DNA of 64,000 nucleotides from Eopsaltria australis (Eukaryota > Chordata > Aves > Passeriformes > Petroicidae), in NCBI GenBank assembly GCA_034509425.1, contig JAVTVJ010000230.1, positions 496,001-560,000 on the forward strand, given 5' to 3'. This document shows positions 33,001 through 46,500 of the stretch, one piece after another (the stretch's first letter is position 1; the number at the start of each line of letters is the position of its first letter). The notes below the pieces were generated by a model. That model was not told the DNA's origin. It was given only the letters and a program-made list of their open reading frames with translations, and made no database searches. Made by a program: the position numbers and the translations under genes.

Positions 33001-36000
33001 GTCTTTGACAACAATTGCCTAAAGTTGAAGAAAGGGGGACTCCAGGTCTGAAACCATTAGACTTGCATATTCTTTGTAGAAAATGAAAGAAACTGTTATG
33101 ACCAGCATTTGTCTTCTCTCTCTAGTTATGCCTGTTACCTTCTGAGAGTTTTGAATATGCCAAAAATCTGGAAATGCCTTTAAAGAGCACAGTTGATGAC
33201 TACTTGGATTAATTCTATCCCTTCTAATTTCCAACCAGGAAACTAAAGAGAAAATTGATATCAATTTACATTCTGAAACATTCAGAGTAGAGAGGATTTT
33301 CCTGCCTTACAACACCAACACACAAAGACCTGTGAGGGGAAGGAGCTGAGAGAGGAAAGGAGAGATGCTGTGGGTACGGGCGACCAGATGTCCTCACACA
33401 CAGAGCAAAAAAAAATGGCATGGTAGAGTCAGGATTGACAAATCTGCCAAGCCACAAACAATTATATAGGCTAGTGAGGTTCTTTAAGATACTTAGTTAA
33501 AGCAAACAAGGGAATATATTCAGCCAGGAGCAAGAAACAGAAGACAGCGAACCACAAGACAGGGTAGAGACTCCAGAAGCTCCAACTGAAAGGTGCCTCA
33601 CTGAAGCCAAGATACTTGCAATTGTTTACAAGTCCAGGTATTACCCATTTTGGAAAGTCAGTGCTATAGCAGACACCCACCACAAAGCAGAATAAAACGT
33701 CACGTGGAGAGAGCTCAAACAGGAAACTGAAGCAAAGGCTTCTAGAGGAATAATCACACACACAGCCACTGAGAAGCTGTGACGTCTTGTTCCAGTGATG
33801 GCACATTGTATGCCATACCAAGAATGCAGAGAAGCCCAGCCAAACACACAAGAAACATTAAAGGAAAAGAGGAGCCTCAGAAGCAGTTATTAGGGAAGTA
33901 ATAAGGGAACACAAAGTACAAGAGCAAGAATGAGTGTAACTAGGGGACCATGGGAACAGCTCACCAAATGAGAAGACTCTAATTACCAAATAGGCCAAAC
34001 TGCCAAGAAAGAAGCACAGTAAATTTCCATGTTAAAGAGGGTGTCTGGAGCGTAAGAGCAACTGGTGAAACTAAAACTAGGAGGAGTTAGAGAAAACCCA
34101 GTGACTATCATTTTTGGGTAATCTTTATCCCATCATTGATGAAGTGTTTTGCCATCCAGGCAGGAAGTGGAGACACCCACTCCTACAGGCGTGAAGATGT
34201 ATGAGACATGAGGTATTTTCTGGAATACTCATTTGAACTGGAAAACCCCTTGTAGGCGAAGTCCATAAACACAACCAAGAGTCTGACTCCTACCATCCCT
34301 GCTGGGGTGTGCTGAGGGACACTCAGAGCAAGACAGGCCTCAGTGAGCATGTTAAAGGAGCATTTCCCTACCTGTATGGTGGCTGTAACCTCCTGCCATG
34401 GACATTCAGAAACCTTGACCCTGCATTGGGGCTTCCTCAGCAGGTCTTTCCAAAGACTCCTGTCCATAGCAGGAGCCTTCCCCAAACGGTCCTGGTTTTC
34501 TGTCATGGTATAAATCTTCCTGTATCCATCACTAAAAGAAAGTAAAAGATGACTTTTACAAAAGAATAAAAATGTGTAGTTGGCCGAGGTAAAAACCCAC
34601 AAGCTTATAGGACCCAAGGACATTTACTTAACCTCCTTGGCAGTGCCCTGTAGCACCCTTTCACACTGGAAGAACGGGTCAAAAAACCCTTGGAGACATC
34701 ATCTGGGACATCTTTCTGCAGGCTAGAATCTACAGGTGTTTTCTGAAAACCATTCTCGGCAAAATAAAATCAGAGCCCATCTGAAGTGAAACCATCAACA
34801 CTCATATGCTCTTAGCTGGCTAGCAAAAACTCATCAGCACTAAAAATTGCTCACACATCTGGAAGAATCAGCGCAGTCATCTGAGAATTATTTCTTTCCC
34901 AAGCCACAGAGAGCCCTGTGTTAGGCCAGTGCTTTTTGAAGACATTCCCTTTCTTTTCTCAGCAACTGTGGGAGATGCTTCATTCCACAGTTCATCAGTC
35001 CTAGAAGAGCCTTTCCTGCTCACCTCTGCTTCCAGAGCTGTGGCTGCATGGGCTCTCACACTGCTGCCCTGCAGCCTATATGTGCTCCTTCTGCAGTAAT
35101 TGAAAGTACAGTGTTAGCTTGCTTCTGCAAACTTAGCTTCTGGCAACAGCAAGGGGTGTTTGCAGAAGCCTTGTGCCTCTGTGTTCTCACCTGATGAGAG
35201 GTGAGATACTGATGCTTGGTGGCTAACTCCATGTTAAATATCTGCCTTGGAATTACAAGGTTTGTTCCCACATTAGAAATCTTACAAGAATTTTCTCACC
35301 AATTATAAAAGCAGAAAATTCCATGAGACTCCTGTTTTCAAAATTATACAAAATACAATTGTTTGAGACAGCAGCAAGTCTATTTCCCCGGCTCAAACTC
35401 TGAAACTGAGAAATATCATACTGTGAAGAGTTTGAGCTCCCATCTTCTGGAAGTAAGAAATTTAATCGCAAGACATAAATAATATGACCAACTTCACCTA
35501 GTTGGCTCAACCATTAACAATAAATTATTGCTCTGATGTGTCAGAAAGTTTCCTCCAGCTTCCCACCAATTCTCTCTAGTGGTTTTTAAATATCCTGAGC
35601 CTTTTGACGCACAGCCTACCTAAATCATGTGGAACAATGGAGTAATTTAAAGCTGACAACAATTGTTGATTACATTCAACAAAACAGGAGTTTCCAGACT
35701 ATTTCCAGGCAGGTATTGACATTATCAACAAAAACAGAAATTGTAGCACTTCCCACTTCTGTTGTCTGTCACATGAGTAAGTCATCATCAGACTTCTTCA
35801 GTACTCTTTAACTCCCAATAAAGGAAAAAAATGTGGCTTATTGTTGTCTGGTTTCTTGGAATCTCTGGATTTAAGAAAGCCAAAAATATTGTCAATAACA
35901 TGGTATTTTTGTATGAGGAACATTTAACTTTCAAATTAAGAATTTTAGATCAGGCATGTATAATGGCAGGAAAAAAAACACTCTAGAGAAAGATTTTCAA

Positions 36001-38199
36001 TTGATTTCTTTTTCTGAAAATACCAGACAGATGAAAATGTGGAGTCCAAGACCAAAATACATTGGCACTAACTTCAATGTTGATATTTTTACAGTAGTTA
36101 TATAATTAATTTTTGTAAATCCCTTACAGCTGTACCACCAATATAGCATAGTATTCTAATAGGCTGTTTCATCACCTTATTTTTAGACATGAAATTTAGA
36201 TTCTGTTCCTCAGTCTTTTAAAATTGATATGTGAGGAAGAACTACTGTTGCAGGAAAGTAAAGGATTAAGTCTTTCACCAGGCACAGAATTATTTCAGGT
36301 AACCCCCTGCTCCTCCCCACTCATGTCATGTGAGACACTGAATAAAATCCTCCTACAAATACTCCCTTAAAAATTAAAAATTAGGAAAAAAATATGAATG
36401 CATCTGAGAGATGAGACATTTTTTTTCTGCTGGGATCAAAGAAGTTCATTAAGCCAGATGTGCCTGGATTATTCTTATTACTGAGAGCCATAAAAACCTC
36501 ATGGTTGTTTAGTTATACAGCGTTGGCTTAGACATAGTCAAAAGTTGAACAACAGATGAGTAACTGCACCCTGTTGACCCCAAACACACATGCAACTGTT
36601 TAATGAATTAACTTCTTCAAAGCTGAGAAGTTCAGAACTTGTCAAAGAGCTGGCATTAATTTTTGTCTGCGACCTCACATTGCACACTGGAGTCCTTACA
36701 AGATCCTGGATTACTTTTCACAACCTCCAACCTTCTGGTGCCGCAGGTCCTCCAGATGGGTGTGGCACCTTAGGGCCTCCAGGAAGCATTAGCGGGGAAC
36801 CTGCAGCAGCTCTCCTGGATATAATTGAGCTGCTGCTCTTCGAGAGGCTCCTGATGTGTGGGTTGTAATGACACGGCAAGAGACATCGGGCTGGCACAAC
36901 CATCTGCTGCACCACCAGACCTCAGCCGTTTTCTCTGGAGCAGGAGATGCCAAACCTGACCTCAGCCTCCATTTTCAACCTCAGGTGCAATACGCTGTTT
37001 ACTGAGGCTGCATAAAGTTTCCTGAACTATCCAGCCTAGATAGCCATTCATGCATGTCAAAATGTAGACATCTCTAAAACCAGGAAGATGAAAAAAAAAA
37101 CATTAAAAATCTACGGTTTCTTTTTTTCTATTTTATAGTTTGGGAATTGCCTTTTTATCTTGAGTACTTATGGCAACAGAATGTGCATATGAAAAATAGC
37201 ATTTATGGTTATCAGATGTTTGGCTTTAAAGTGGTCAGCCAACACATGTAAGCTGGCTGCCCTTTTCCAGAGATAAATATTCTCTCTAAATAGCACACTA
37301 ACAATGATTCAATGTTATGTATGCAAATGTAACAGCGTTCTTATTAACCTGTTGGAAAAAATAGATTTTAATAAAAATTCTCAACAAAATTAATATTTTT
37401 GTATCTCAGAAATTATTTCTATAGTTTGAAGACATGTTAAGTAGATAAATATCACTAAATGTTTTTACAATATTTATACCATTCTTGTAGTGACCCTAGA
37501 CTTAAGTTAACAATTTTCTAATCAATAACGTTTTACAAGTGTTTTTGCTTGGTTTTTTTGTTTGGGGTTTTGGGGTTTTTGTCATTTACTGTTGAATTTG
37601 GGTCAGTTCATTTGGAGTGTTCATAGAGCCTAAACAATTATGTTTGTTAAAGCAGACTCCTGAGCAAAGAATGGCAATCAAAAGGTGTTAAATATTTTTA
37701 ACAAAAATAAGAATAAATAAATAAAAGCCTCAAATCCATCTGGATATTTCAGTGGCAGTTCTTTATATGAACATAACTTTCATTTTCAGAAATATCATCT
37801 ATATCAGGTCCAATATATTTCAGCAAAATGCCAGTAAATGTCAAATGCACCCAGGGGTTTTGTGGTGTGACATGGAAGGAGAACATTCCCCAAGTGCCTC
37901 TGACAGCCAGCAGCAGCTCTTTGTCTCCTCTCAATGGAGGCATCTTCTCTTTGGAAGATGGAAAAGATTTTGAAGACCTTTGATTTCACAAGTTGAGGAA
38001 TAAGACTTACTTTGGGGCTTCATATAGATTGCTGGAAGAAATGACATGCACATTCTTGTCCTACACATAGAACTGGAGATGATGTGTTAATCCAAAGAAA
38101 TTAAGACATTCATCTATTTTAAGAAGATGATTTTATTATCCTCATGATACTTTTGAGGAAATGCTGGTGCCAGCAGGAGCACTAGAAGTCTGTTCCCTG
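30071..38199. other. Intergenic, COL24A1 to ODF2L (left part)
   Basis: No supported gene. Short open frames occur, the longest being minus strand 34183-34623 and a hydrophobic one at 33471-33851, but none has family features or splice context. T/G-rich low-complexity sequence lies near 37547-37581. Confidence 0.7.
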
Positions 38200-38221
38200 C
38201 TGTCAGAATCCAAGTGGCACC

Positions 38222-38605
38222 AAAGTGACCAGTTTTGGGCCCCTCACTTCAAGACAGACATCGAGGGGCTGGAGTCTTCAGAGAAGAGCAATGGAGCTGG
38301 GGACGAGTCTGAAGCACAGGTCTCATGAGGAGCAGCTGAGGAAGCTGGGGGTGTTTAAGCTGGAGAAAAGGAGGCTCAGGAGAAACTTCATTGCTCTCTA
38401 CAACTGCCTGAAAGGAGGATGTTGTGACGTGGTCATGGTCTTCTACCACGTCCCAAGCAAAAGGATGAGGGGAAATGGCCTTAAGTTGCACTGGGGGAAG
38501 TTCAGATTGGATATTAGAAAAAAAATTTTCACAAGACCGGTTAGGCATTGGAATAAATTGCCCAAGGAGGTGGTGGGGGTCACCATCTCTGGAAGAATTA
38601 TTTCA
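38222..38605 (+). mobile_element. CR1 LINE fragment, ORF2 C-terminal end
   Basis: The translation in the plus strand is recognisable CR1 ORF2 C-terminus: LRKLGVFKLEKRRLRR, then FIALYNCLKGGC, then RGNGLKLHWGKFRLDIRK, then RHWNKLPKEVV. ORF2 encodes the endonuclease/reverse transcriptase; only the tail beyond the catalytic domains is here. The frame is still open across the fragment and on to a stop near 38651, although the sequence is diverged. The 5' end is truncated, as usual for CR1, and the final 3' UTR with its short terminal repeats is missing. It lies in intergenic DNA and is not expected to be active. Confidence 0.93.
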
Positions 38606-40511
38606 CTTAGAAGTCTGACACGAAAAAAAAATTCTAGTCATTATTTTGCATAGTGGCAGGTAAATTTAACAGAATAGTTATCAGGGGAATAATTGCTAGG
38701 ACTGACAGTTGCTTCCTTGTTGATATTAGGGGATTTATTTTCCATTTTTTCCTATGCCTCTCCTGTTCAGCTGCTTCCCTCATTTGACAGTCTTCCATAA
38801 AAACACTGAAGAAAATGATACCACAAGGCATTTGGAAGAGGGAATGTTTACAAAACATATAAATAGACTGTGCTATATCCAGAATCATTAGCTGTAAGCA
38901 AAGTAATAAAAAATGTGGAGAACTTACAAGTATGCCAGATGATTGAAAATCCAAGATTTACTTAGGTTTTAGGGATAGGTTGCATCCTCTAGGCACATAG
39001 GATAAATGCCACTGCATAATCTGAGGGGAAAAAGTAAGCAATGAGCTACATTCAGACCAAATGCATGTAATACATCTGAAATATCCATCGAGCCAGATGT
39101 TAATTTAGCTCATGACCCTAAAAATACATTTCTGCATTCTTATGCACAATGTGCAATGCAGGATGCATTTTCCAGACTATTTACTGAAAACTGAATTATT
39201 CTGAAATAAGAGTTTTAAAAGCCTTAGAATTCTTCAGAACTTTGCCATTGCAATCACAGCTTCTGGGGAGAATTATTTAGAAAAAAAACAACAGTAAGCA
39301 CTGAAAGTATACCTCACTTCTATTGTGTAAGCAGCTAGTTCTCAATGAAAAACCCTGTCCCTCCTTGCCCCCTGCTGTTATGTTTTACAAATTAATGCAG
39401 GACTCCAGCAGATCAATGTTTATTTCAGACAGGGAGTTTTTGGCTGAGCTGTAGCTGATGTCCTTGGCATGTTTTAAGTAGCGTATCAGAATGAATCATC
39501 TGCTTTGGTAATACCACATAATATGGCTGTCTCTTGTTTGGAGAAGTAATGTGCAACAAGGGAACCTTTAAGAATTCAGTCTTCAGTTTGGGAGACAATT
39601 ACATGTACTCATGCTGTGATATGTGACTGCAGTCCATTAAACAGCAGCAACCCTGAACTTGAATGCTCCATACAAACAGCTCCTTGATTTACCTCCTACA
39701 GCCTAAAATATTAACTAATCCTCTCACCTTGTGTTTCCCAGAATAACATAATACAGAACAAGCCCTCAACAGAGCCATTTAAACCTTTTTGTTTTACTAA
39801 GGGTCCCAATGCATGATACTAAGAGGAGCCTGCAGCACTTCCTAGCCACACACTGAGGAGCTGGATGCAGAGGGAAGTGGACCCAGTTCAGGGGGGTGTG
39901 TCATCTTATTATCCTCCAGCCTTCAGCACCACTTGGTAATGTCTAAACAGAGTACTAAATGCATACGAAACATAACAGATACTGTTGGTTGCCATAGTAT
40001 ATGGTGATCACCTCAAACTGAATGGCTTCTTGGGCCATTGAGATCCCATCTTACACTCAGAAATGCACTTTTTGCAGAGGCACATTCAGAATTTGAGGCA
40101 AGTCTGGCAACTGGAAATAGCTGCTAGCTCTGCTGTCAGCCTCTGCCCTGAATTGCTCACTACAGTCAGGCACTGTCAGTAACATCGTATTCTCAATGAG
40201 ATGCAAGATTTTTTTCATCTCATTCATTGGCTTCCTTTCCCACAGGAAACATTCTCCCCAGTAATAATATCGGATAAATGTATCATATCAGAGTCTGGCC
40301 CTTTGCAACCTTGCACCTCTACAGTCTCTCTAGCATAGTAGCATGGAGTTTCTTAACACAAGACTGCTCCCTTTCCAGTCTGACATATAATTCCAAGTAC
40401 TATAAATTCAAAAAGCTCAGGGGATGGCAGCACTTCAAGTTGCATTGGGCAAATTTTTTGCCCTATATGTAAAATCCGAAGAGATTATCCTCCCAAACAA
40501 TACCAGCTCTG

Positions 40512-40549
40512 TTAGTGACTTTTTTAATTGTTAGTGACTTTTTTAATTG
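40512..40549. repeat. 19-bp perfect tandem duplication
   Basis: The unit TTAGTGACTTTTTTAATTG occurs twice head to tail (40512-40530, 40531-40549). Confidence 0.96.
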
Positions 40550-43500
40550 TCAGTTATTTGGATTGACATTTCTAGCACCACGCTAGAGTCCCCAGCACAG
40601 GCTTGTTATCATCTGCGAGAGCTCACACATCCGAAAGGTTGGCAAACAGCAGCACACTACATCCTGATGGTATTCCTGCCCAATTTTAAAACAAAAGCAG
40701 GATTGGTCTACTAATAGGAAGGTATTTAGTTTTCCCATTTAACTCAGCTGCACCTCCTGACCATGTCCCAAGAACCCCAGGGCACCCCATTCTTCTGTAT
40801 TTCACTTCTGCATGTTCCTTGTCTCTTTTCCTGCTGTTTTCCCCTCCATTTGTGCTCAGTGAAGCTGCAGTCAGAGTCTTTGGCACCTTGTTTGGTGTTC
40901 TGCTTCCAATGACAGCTGAGCTTCCCTGTGTTCCCTCTAAGGGGAGGAACACACACAGAGGTAATTAGGGAGCCAAACAATGCTGCACCCCGGACAGCAG
41001 CCATGGAGCTGTGTCTTGTCTGTGGCTTTGTTTGTAACTTATGTGGTCCTCAGGCAATAGCCTTATTGAAGTACTTTGATAATCTCTCACAAAAGATTTC
41101 AGCATAATCAGGAGAGGTTTCCTTGGCAAACCAAACCAGTATTTTATCTCTTGGCTGTATGTAAGCGTGGACTTATTTTCCACACTGATTTTTCTCCTCT
41201 CCCACTGTTGCATATCCATCTACCATAAGGTTTCATCAATAAATACTGGGCTATAGCACTGCATATAGGGATTTAAAATAGAAAGTAGAAAGAATTTTCA
41301 GTAATATAATTTTATTAAAATTTGTTGAACATACATGCAACCCAACAATGTCATTCAGACGTTGATGATGCCACAGCTAAATCAAAGGGAACGATGGCAT
41401 AATTTTTAAAACCTTTTGTTCACCCATGATATTAGGGGGGAAAAAATTCTTACCTTTCCCCCAGTGAGCATATTTAGAGCAGTTCAGCCAGCTGGATTAT
41501 AGCTGCCCAAAATGCTTTCAGACTGTTAGAAACAGCTCTCTCCATTTGCTGGTTCTCATGACAAATGATAAAATAGCTTTATCCTGCCCTTGTACTTATG
41601 TGTTGTGGTTTTTATCTTTTTTCCAAGATCTTCTGACATTTGTTAAATTACTTCTATATTGTTTACTGACAGCGTAATTTACCTCAGGAAATGTTATAGC
41701 CAATTGTATGCAAGTCTTGAATTACTTTCCCAACAGCAGGTAATGACATCTCACACCAGGGCTTTGTTTTGGTCTGTTCCCCTTTGTCAAATTTTCAGTT
41801 TTAATTTAGCTCATAATTGTGGATTCCTAAACGTACAAAAGGAATTCACAGTGAGAAGAATAGCAAATAATTTAGAAAATTTCCACCAGATAACTTGGAT
41901 GCTGTTTCATATATAAAGGAGCAAAATAAGTACTTACAAATAAATACGTTGAAGGGGATTAGTTTTAGTCTCTCAGCAGAGTAAGTGAAACCATGCTCTG
42001 AGGTGATATTCAGAAGTGCAGTTCATACATTGCACACCTTATCTTCAAGAAGAGTGGTTGAGAAACCTTCATTTTTGCCGAACCATGATGTATTCATGAG
42101 TCCTTTGTTTCATACTGCATACAGTATTTCAGCATCCTTAACTGACAGTAAAATGCTGCAAACTGTTGCCCCAGTTCCTTGTAAACAGCAAGCTTAAAAT
42201 TCATTATCCTGTTTTACTTGAAGTTTAAGCAAGCTGAGCAAGTGCATCCTCTTTTCTATAGAATTTCTACCGGGAAAAAGCTACCTATTGTTTTTAAACA
42301 TACAAATATATATGCAGTCTATGATATTTTTCTCAAAGAGACAGATTTTAACTTGTTTTCTACAGAAGCATCTCACAGGGACACATCTCAACTCTATCAG
42401 TTTCAAGCAAAATATTTACAATAAGCAGCAAAGGCCCATCAGGAGAGTGAGAATTCAGTGTTTTCCACTTGTGCTTTGGATTCAAACTCAATAAAAGCAA
42501 GCAGACAACTGCTTTCCTTTGTGCCATCATGACTGAAGCAATAGATGCCAATATGTTATCAACAGCCACACCACCACACAACGCCATCTCAAGTTGAACA
42601 CACTGCAGGGCAAGAAGAGTCACAGATAATTTTGGTGAGATATTTGCGTGCCTGTGACAGGAATAGGAAAAAAAAACCCCTAAGAAACAATGGGGGGAAA
42701 ATAGCATGAAGATGCTGCTTAAAAAGCTTCTTTGGGAACATCTCACAGATCATCTAAGTATGCATATTTACTGAAAAGATACTTTTCCTTGTTTAATTTT
42801 TCAGGTACTAAGACAAGGTTTTATACATGTTATGGTTAAATTCGACTGCTTTAGATAACAATTAACTCCACTGTTAATAACTTTTCTGACCTTTTTACAG
42901 ACCTGTCATACAAGTAAGGAAAAATTCCAAGAGTGTGCCTGCCCCAAACCTTTGAAAAGTTAGTTTATAGACTCCATAGCTTTATACAAACAACTTAAAA
43001 CCCTTTCAAATCTGGAAGAAGATACACACCTGACATGGAAGTTGCAGTCTTATATGTATTTAGGGCATGTTAGGACATCAGTCTCTAAATGGAGGAGAGT
43101 TTCCCACCCTGAACCCCATGCTGTGCTTTCTCAGAGAGAAGGAAACATGGGCAGTTTATTTCCAGGACCTTGCAGTCAGGGCTGCCTTATGTAATGATCC
43201 AGAGACAGATGGGCTACACTCCCAGCAGCCTCTGGCCTGACTGAGTCTGAACCAGGACCTTCCCTTCACTGTATATTAAAGTTGCTTATGGAAAAAAGCA
43301 TGAAGAAAACTCCACTAAACCCAAAATAACTGTACCTTCAAGTATTTAGAGGTGTTTCAGGCTGATATAATAGTGGGAATGAGAAAACTTGAGGAGTCAG
43401 CCTGGCATACCTTGCTGTGTCATGGGCTGATGAGGGGTGAGACAGATTTGGTGGGGGCTTTCCAATGCCAGCCTCACTGAATCCTGTCATGCCAATCTCA

Positions 43501-46500
43501 GGGTAACAGGTCAGCATTGTCAGGGGGTCCAACACCACCACCAGGACAGCAGTTCTTCAAACTCAGTAGCACAAGTTCTACCTGAAGGGCCACTTTATCT
43601 TCCCCAACACATTCTTCATTTGATCTCACCAGTGCAAGCACCAAGAAACTGTGCTGAAGCCTGTTTTTACTGCTAGTTTCAAACCTCACTGCAATGGAGT
43701 TGGCACACAGGCTCTACAGCAGCATCAGTCCTGATGGCAGAGGCACTGCAGTTGCTGCAGACAGGTGTGCAGGGCTGGTTCAGTGGACAATGTTCCCTTT
43801 GGACAGCAGAGTCAAAGGCAAATGTAATTGAAAATGCAGTCACTACTCAGGTCAGCTGCTTGTATTTCTCATGTTCAATCCATCAATTCTGTCCTCACTT
43901 AAATTTGTTTTCCACTAACTGCACCAATTTCCATGATGCTATCCTAGATTTACACTAATGAGAAGAATAGAACCAGACCTGCTAAATTCCCTGAAAGTTG
44001 TCTTCATTTTGATTTTGGCCTTTTTCAACTCATCTAATAACAAGACATGTGACAGACTTGCTCTGTAACTTCTTCAGCCAGCAACTGATGGTAACAAGAA
44101 TAATTGGAGGAAGTATTGCTGTTCTTCACAAAACATTTGTAAATGAAGAAAAATTCTTCACATCTGGCATTTTCATTTAACAGCAGGTACTTTTCATAAT
44201 TTTCTAGGATGTTATGTCCATAAGAGAAGGGTATTAAATGATCCAACAAAAATAGTTGACATCTATAAAGCATATTAAATACTGATGTCTGGCTTGGGAT
44301 TGGGACAGAACTGAACTGGTGACAAAGCAAAGGAGCCATCTCCCAAGACGTTGCATAGTAAAACCAGCATTAATTTGTTTTCCATCTCATTTTCCATCCT
44401 GATTCAACAACCTTTTTGAAATGAATGAATGCATCTCCTTGATGACTTTTCCAGCCTTGTTTCAGAAGAGGAAATGGAAAAGACTGTGGTTGATGCAGAA
44501 AAAACAAGGGGAACACTGTGTAAGCTTTGTCATGTTTCCTCTTAATTCTAGACAAGGATGAACTCTTTTTTGTAGGAATTAGAATTATTAGAATGGGCAA
44601 ATATTACAAATATTCTGGAAATTAACAATTTATTGCTGGTGACCTTTGATGGTGAAAGACTGTTCAAAGGGCCAGATACAATAGTAAGCTTGTAATAAAA
44701 AACATTGTAATTTACAATGATAAACACTTAAAAGTAATTAATTTCTACTGGTTTATGCTTTAGGGGAGGCTCTCCCCTTTTATCCCTCACGAAACCAGGA
44801 TAAACTATATGTGTCCTTCACTATCATAAACATGACTTTCATGAGAAGCATCCCAGATGGGGAGGATGGAGATGGCTTCAGTGGCTATATCTCAGAACAG
44901 GGCCATTGCATTCAGACACTAGTGCTCTTTGGGTTTCTATTTCTGCCAGTCCCCCAGAACTGCTTTAGCAGAAAACACCATCACTCAGGCTCCAAATTCC
45001 CTTTTGCATTCATGTAAAGCAGCTTTACCATAAACAAGAACCAGCCCCAGATGTCCTTACAGGAAATACTGCATGGGGAAGAATGCATAGTGCTACAAAG
45101 ATAGAAAGCTTTTCTCTCTCCATCCATTTTCAAACCTGAAATTTTCCTTAGACATACAAAGACACATATAATTAAGGACATTGAGCTGGCTGTAGGGATG
45201 CAAATTTGTAGCCCTGCTCTAAATTAGGCCATCGAAGCAGAAGTGGTAAGACAGACCACTAATCAAGGAAGAAACCATTTATAGAAGGAAGGGAACATCC
45301 CATAGATCATGAAGGAGAGATTGATAAATACACAGGTGTAAGCAGATGCAGCTCAGTGTCTGTCCACACCACAGAGAGACCCTGTACCAAGGGTGAACCC
45401 AGGTCATTGTAAATGGCACCTTCCAAAGTAGGTTCAGAATTCTATCCAGTGGTGAGTACCATCACCGTGTCTTCCAAAATGAAATATGACACTGTTGGGT
45501 TTCTGTGACCTGAAAGAGTCAAAATGCTTCTCTTAAACGTAGTACACTTCACAGTGCTCAATGGCAGTGAAAAAAGGTCTTGTAACATGTCCTCCAGTTC
45601 TGAGTTTGCTTAGCTAAACCAGGTGTGGGGCTAAAACAGGACTATTGGTTGATAACCCAGGTTTGGCTCACTAAAGGTGACATTGTTACTCAAAAAATAA
45701 TTTACTGAGAAGATTTCTGAACTGACAGGCCACTGTGCAGTGCCCAGGAAAGCCTGGAACACATGCTGTATGTAAGAAGTTGCTCCTAAGCTTTTTTCCT
45801 GCATTTTTTTGAACTTGCAAGCTGAAAGAACATGAGATTATTCCATGCTGGGTTGTTACCAGCTTCACCAGACATGTTGTGAAACATAACTCTGCAAACC
45901 CTCCTCCCTGTGCCACCCACCCTGGAGTCTGGCATCTGCTGTGTCTGCTGGCTGCCCTCAGGGGAAGCCTGTCCAGCCAGGTGCCTCTGAGATTTACAGT
46001 GTGTACATGACTTCCAGCTACAGACTTGATAATATTTAAACACCCACTTTTCACCTCTTTAGGTGAAATGGGTTAAGTCCATATGTTTAACTTTAAATTT
46101 CTCCACATTCTAGAGGCACATAAATCCGCACCAGATGTGCGTGAGAGGGGCTGAACTCCTGTCAGACAGTGAAAAGCTGCGTCAGAGCCTGTCTTTACAT
46201 CTGCAGCTGCTTCTGAGGATGCTTTTGCACGGGTTGGTATCAGCTGGTGGTTCCATGCATGGAGCCCTGGGGGAGCAGCTCAGTGTCTGGACATGGTCAA
46301 GGGCTGACCACTCTTTCCACATTTCACCACTGAGGACCTGAGAGCATCCTTCCTTAATATGATACCCCAAAGGTGTATTTCACTGCAGGCTGTGCCCTTT
46401 GGAATTCAGCCTACTAGAATTAAAGTACCAGTGAATTAAAAAAGTCAAATACACAAGATGGAAACAATATGAACCTTTTAACCAAAGTGAAGAAGATATC

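Noticed and set aside
34183..34623. Minus-strand open frame of 146 codons
   Set aside because: No family resemblance, no splice context and ordinary composition; within the size range expected by chance in 64 kb.
36718..36868. Gly/Pro-rich peptide on the plus strand (GAAGPPDG, LGPPGS) that looks collagen-like
   Set aside because: Gly spacing is irregular, the strand is opposite to COL24A1, it lies upstream of the gene, and no splice sites frame a collagen-size exon.
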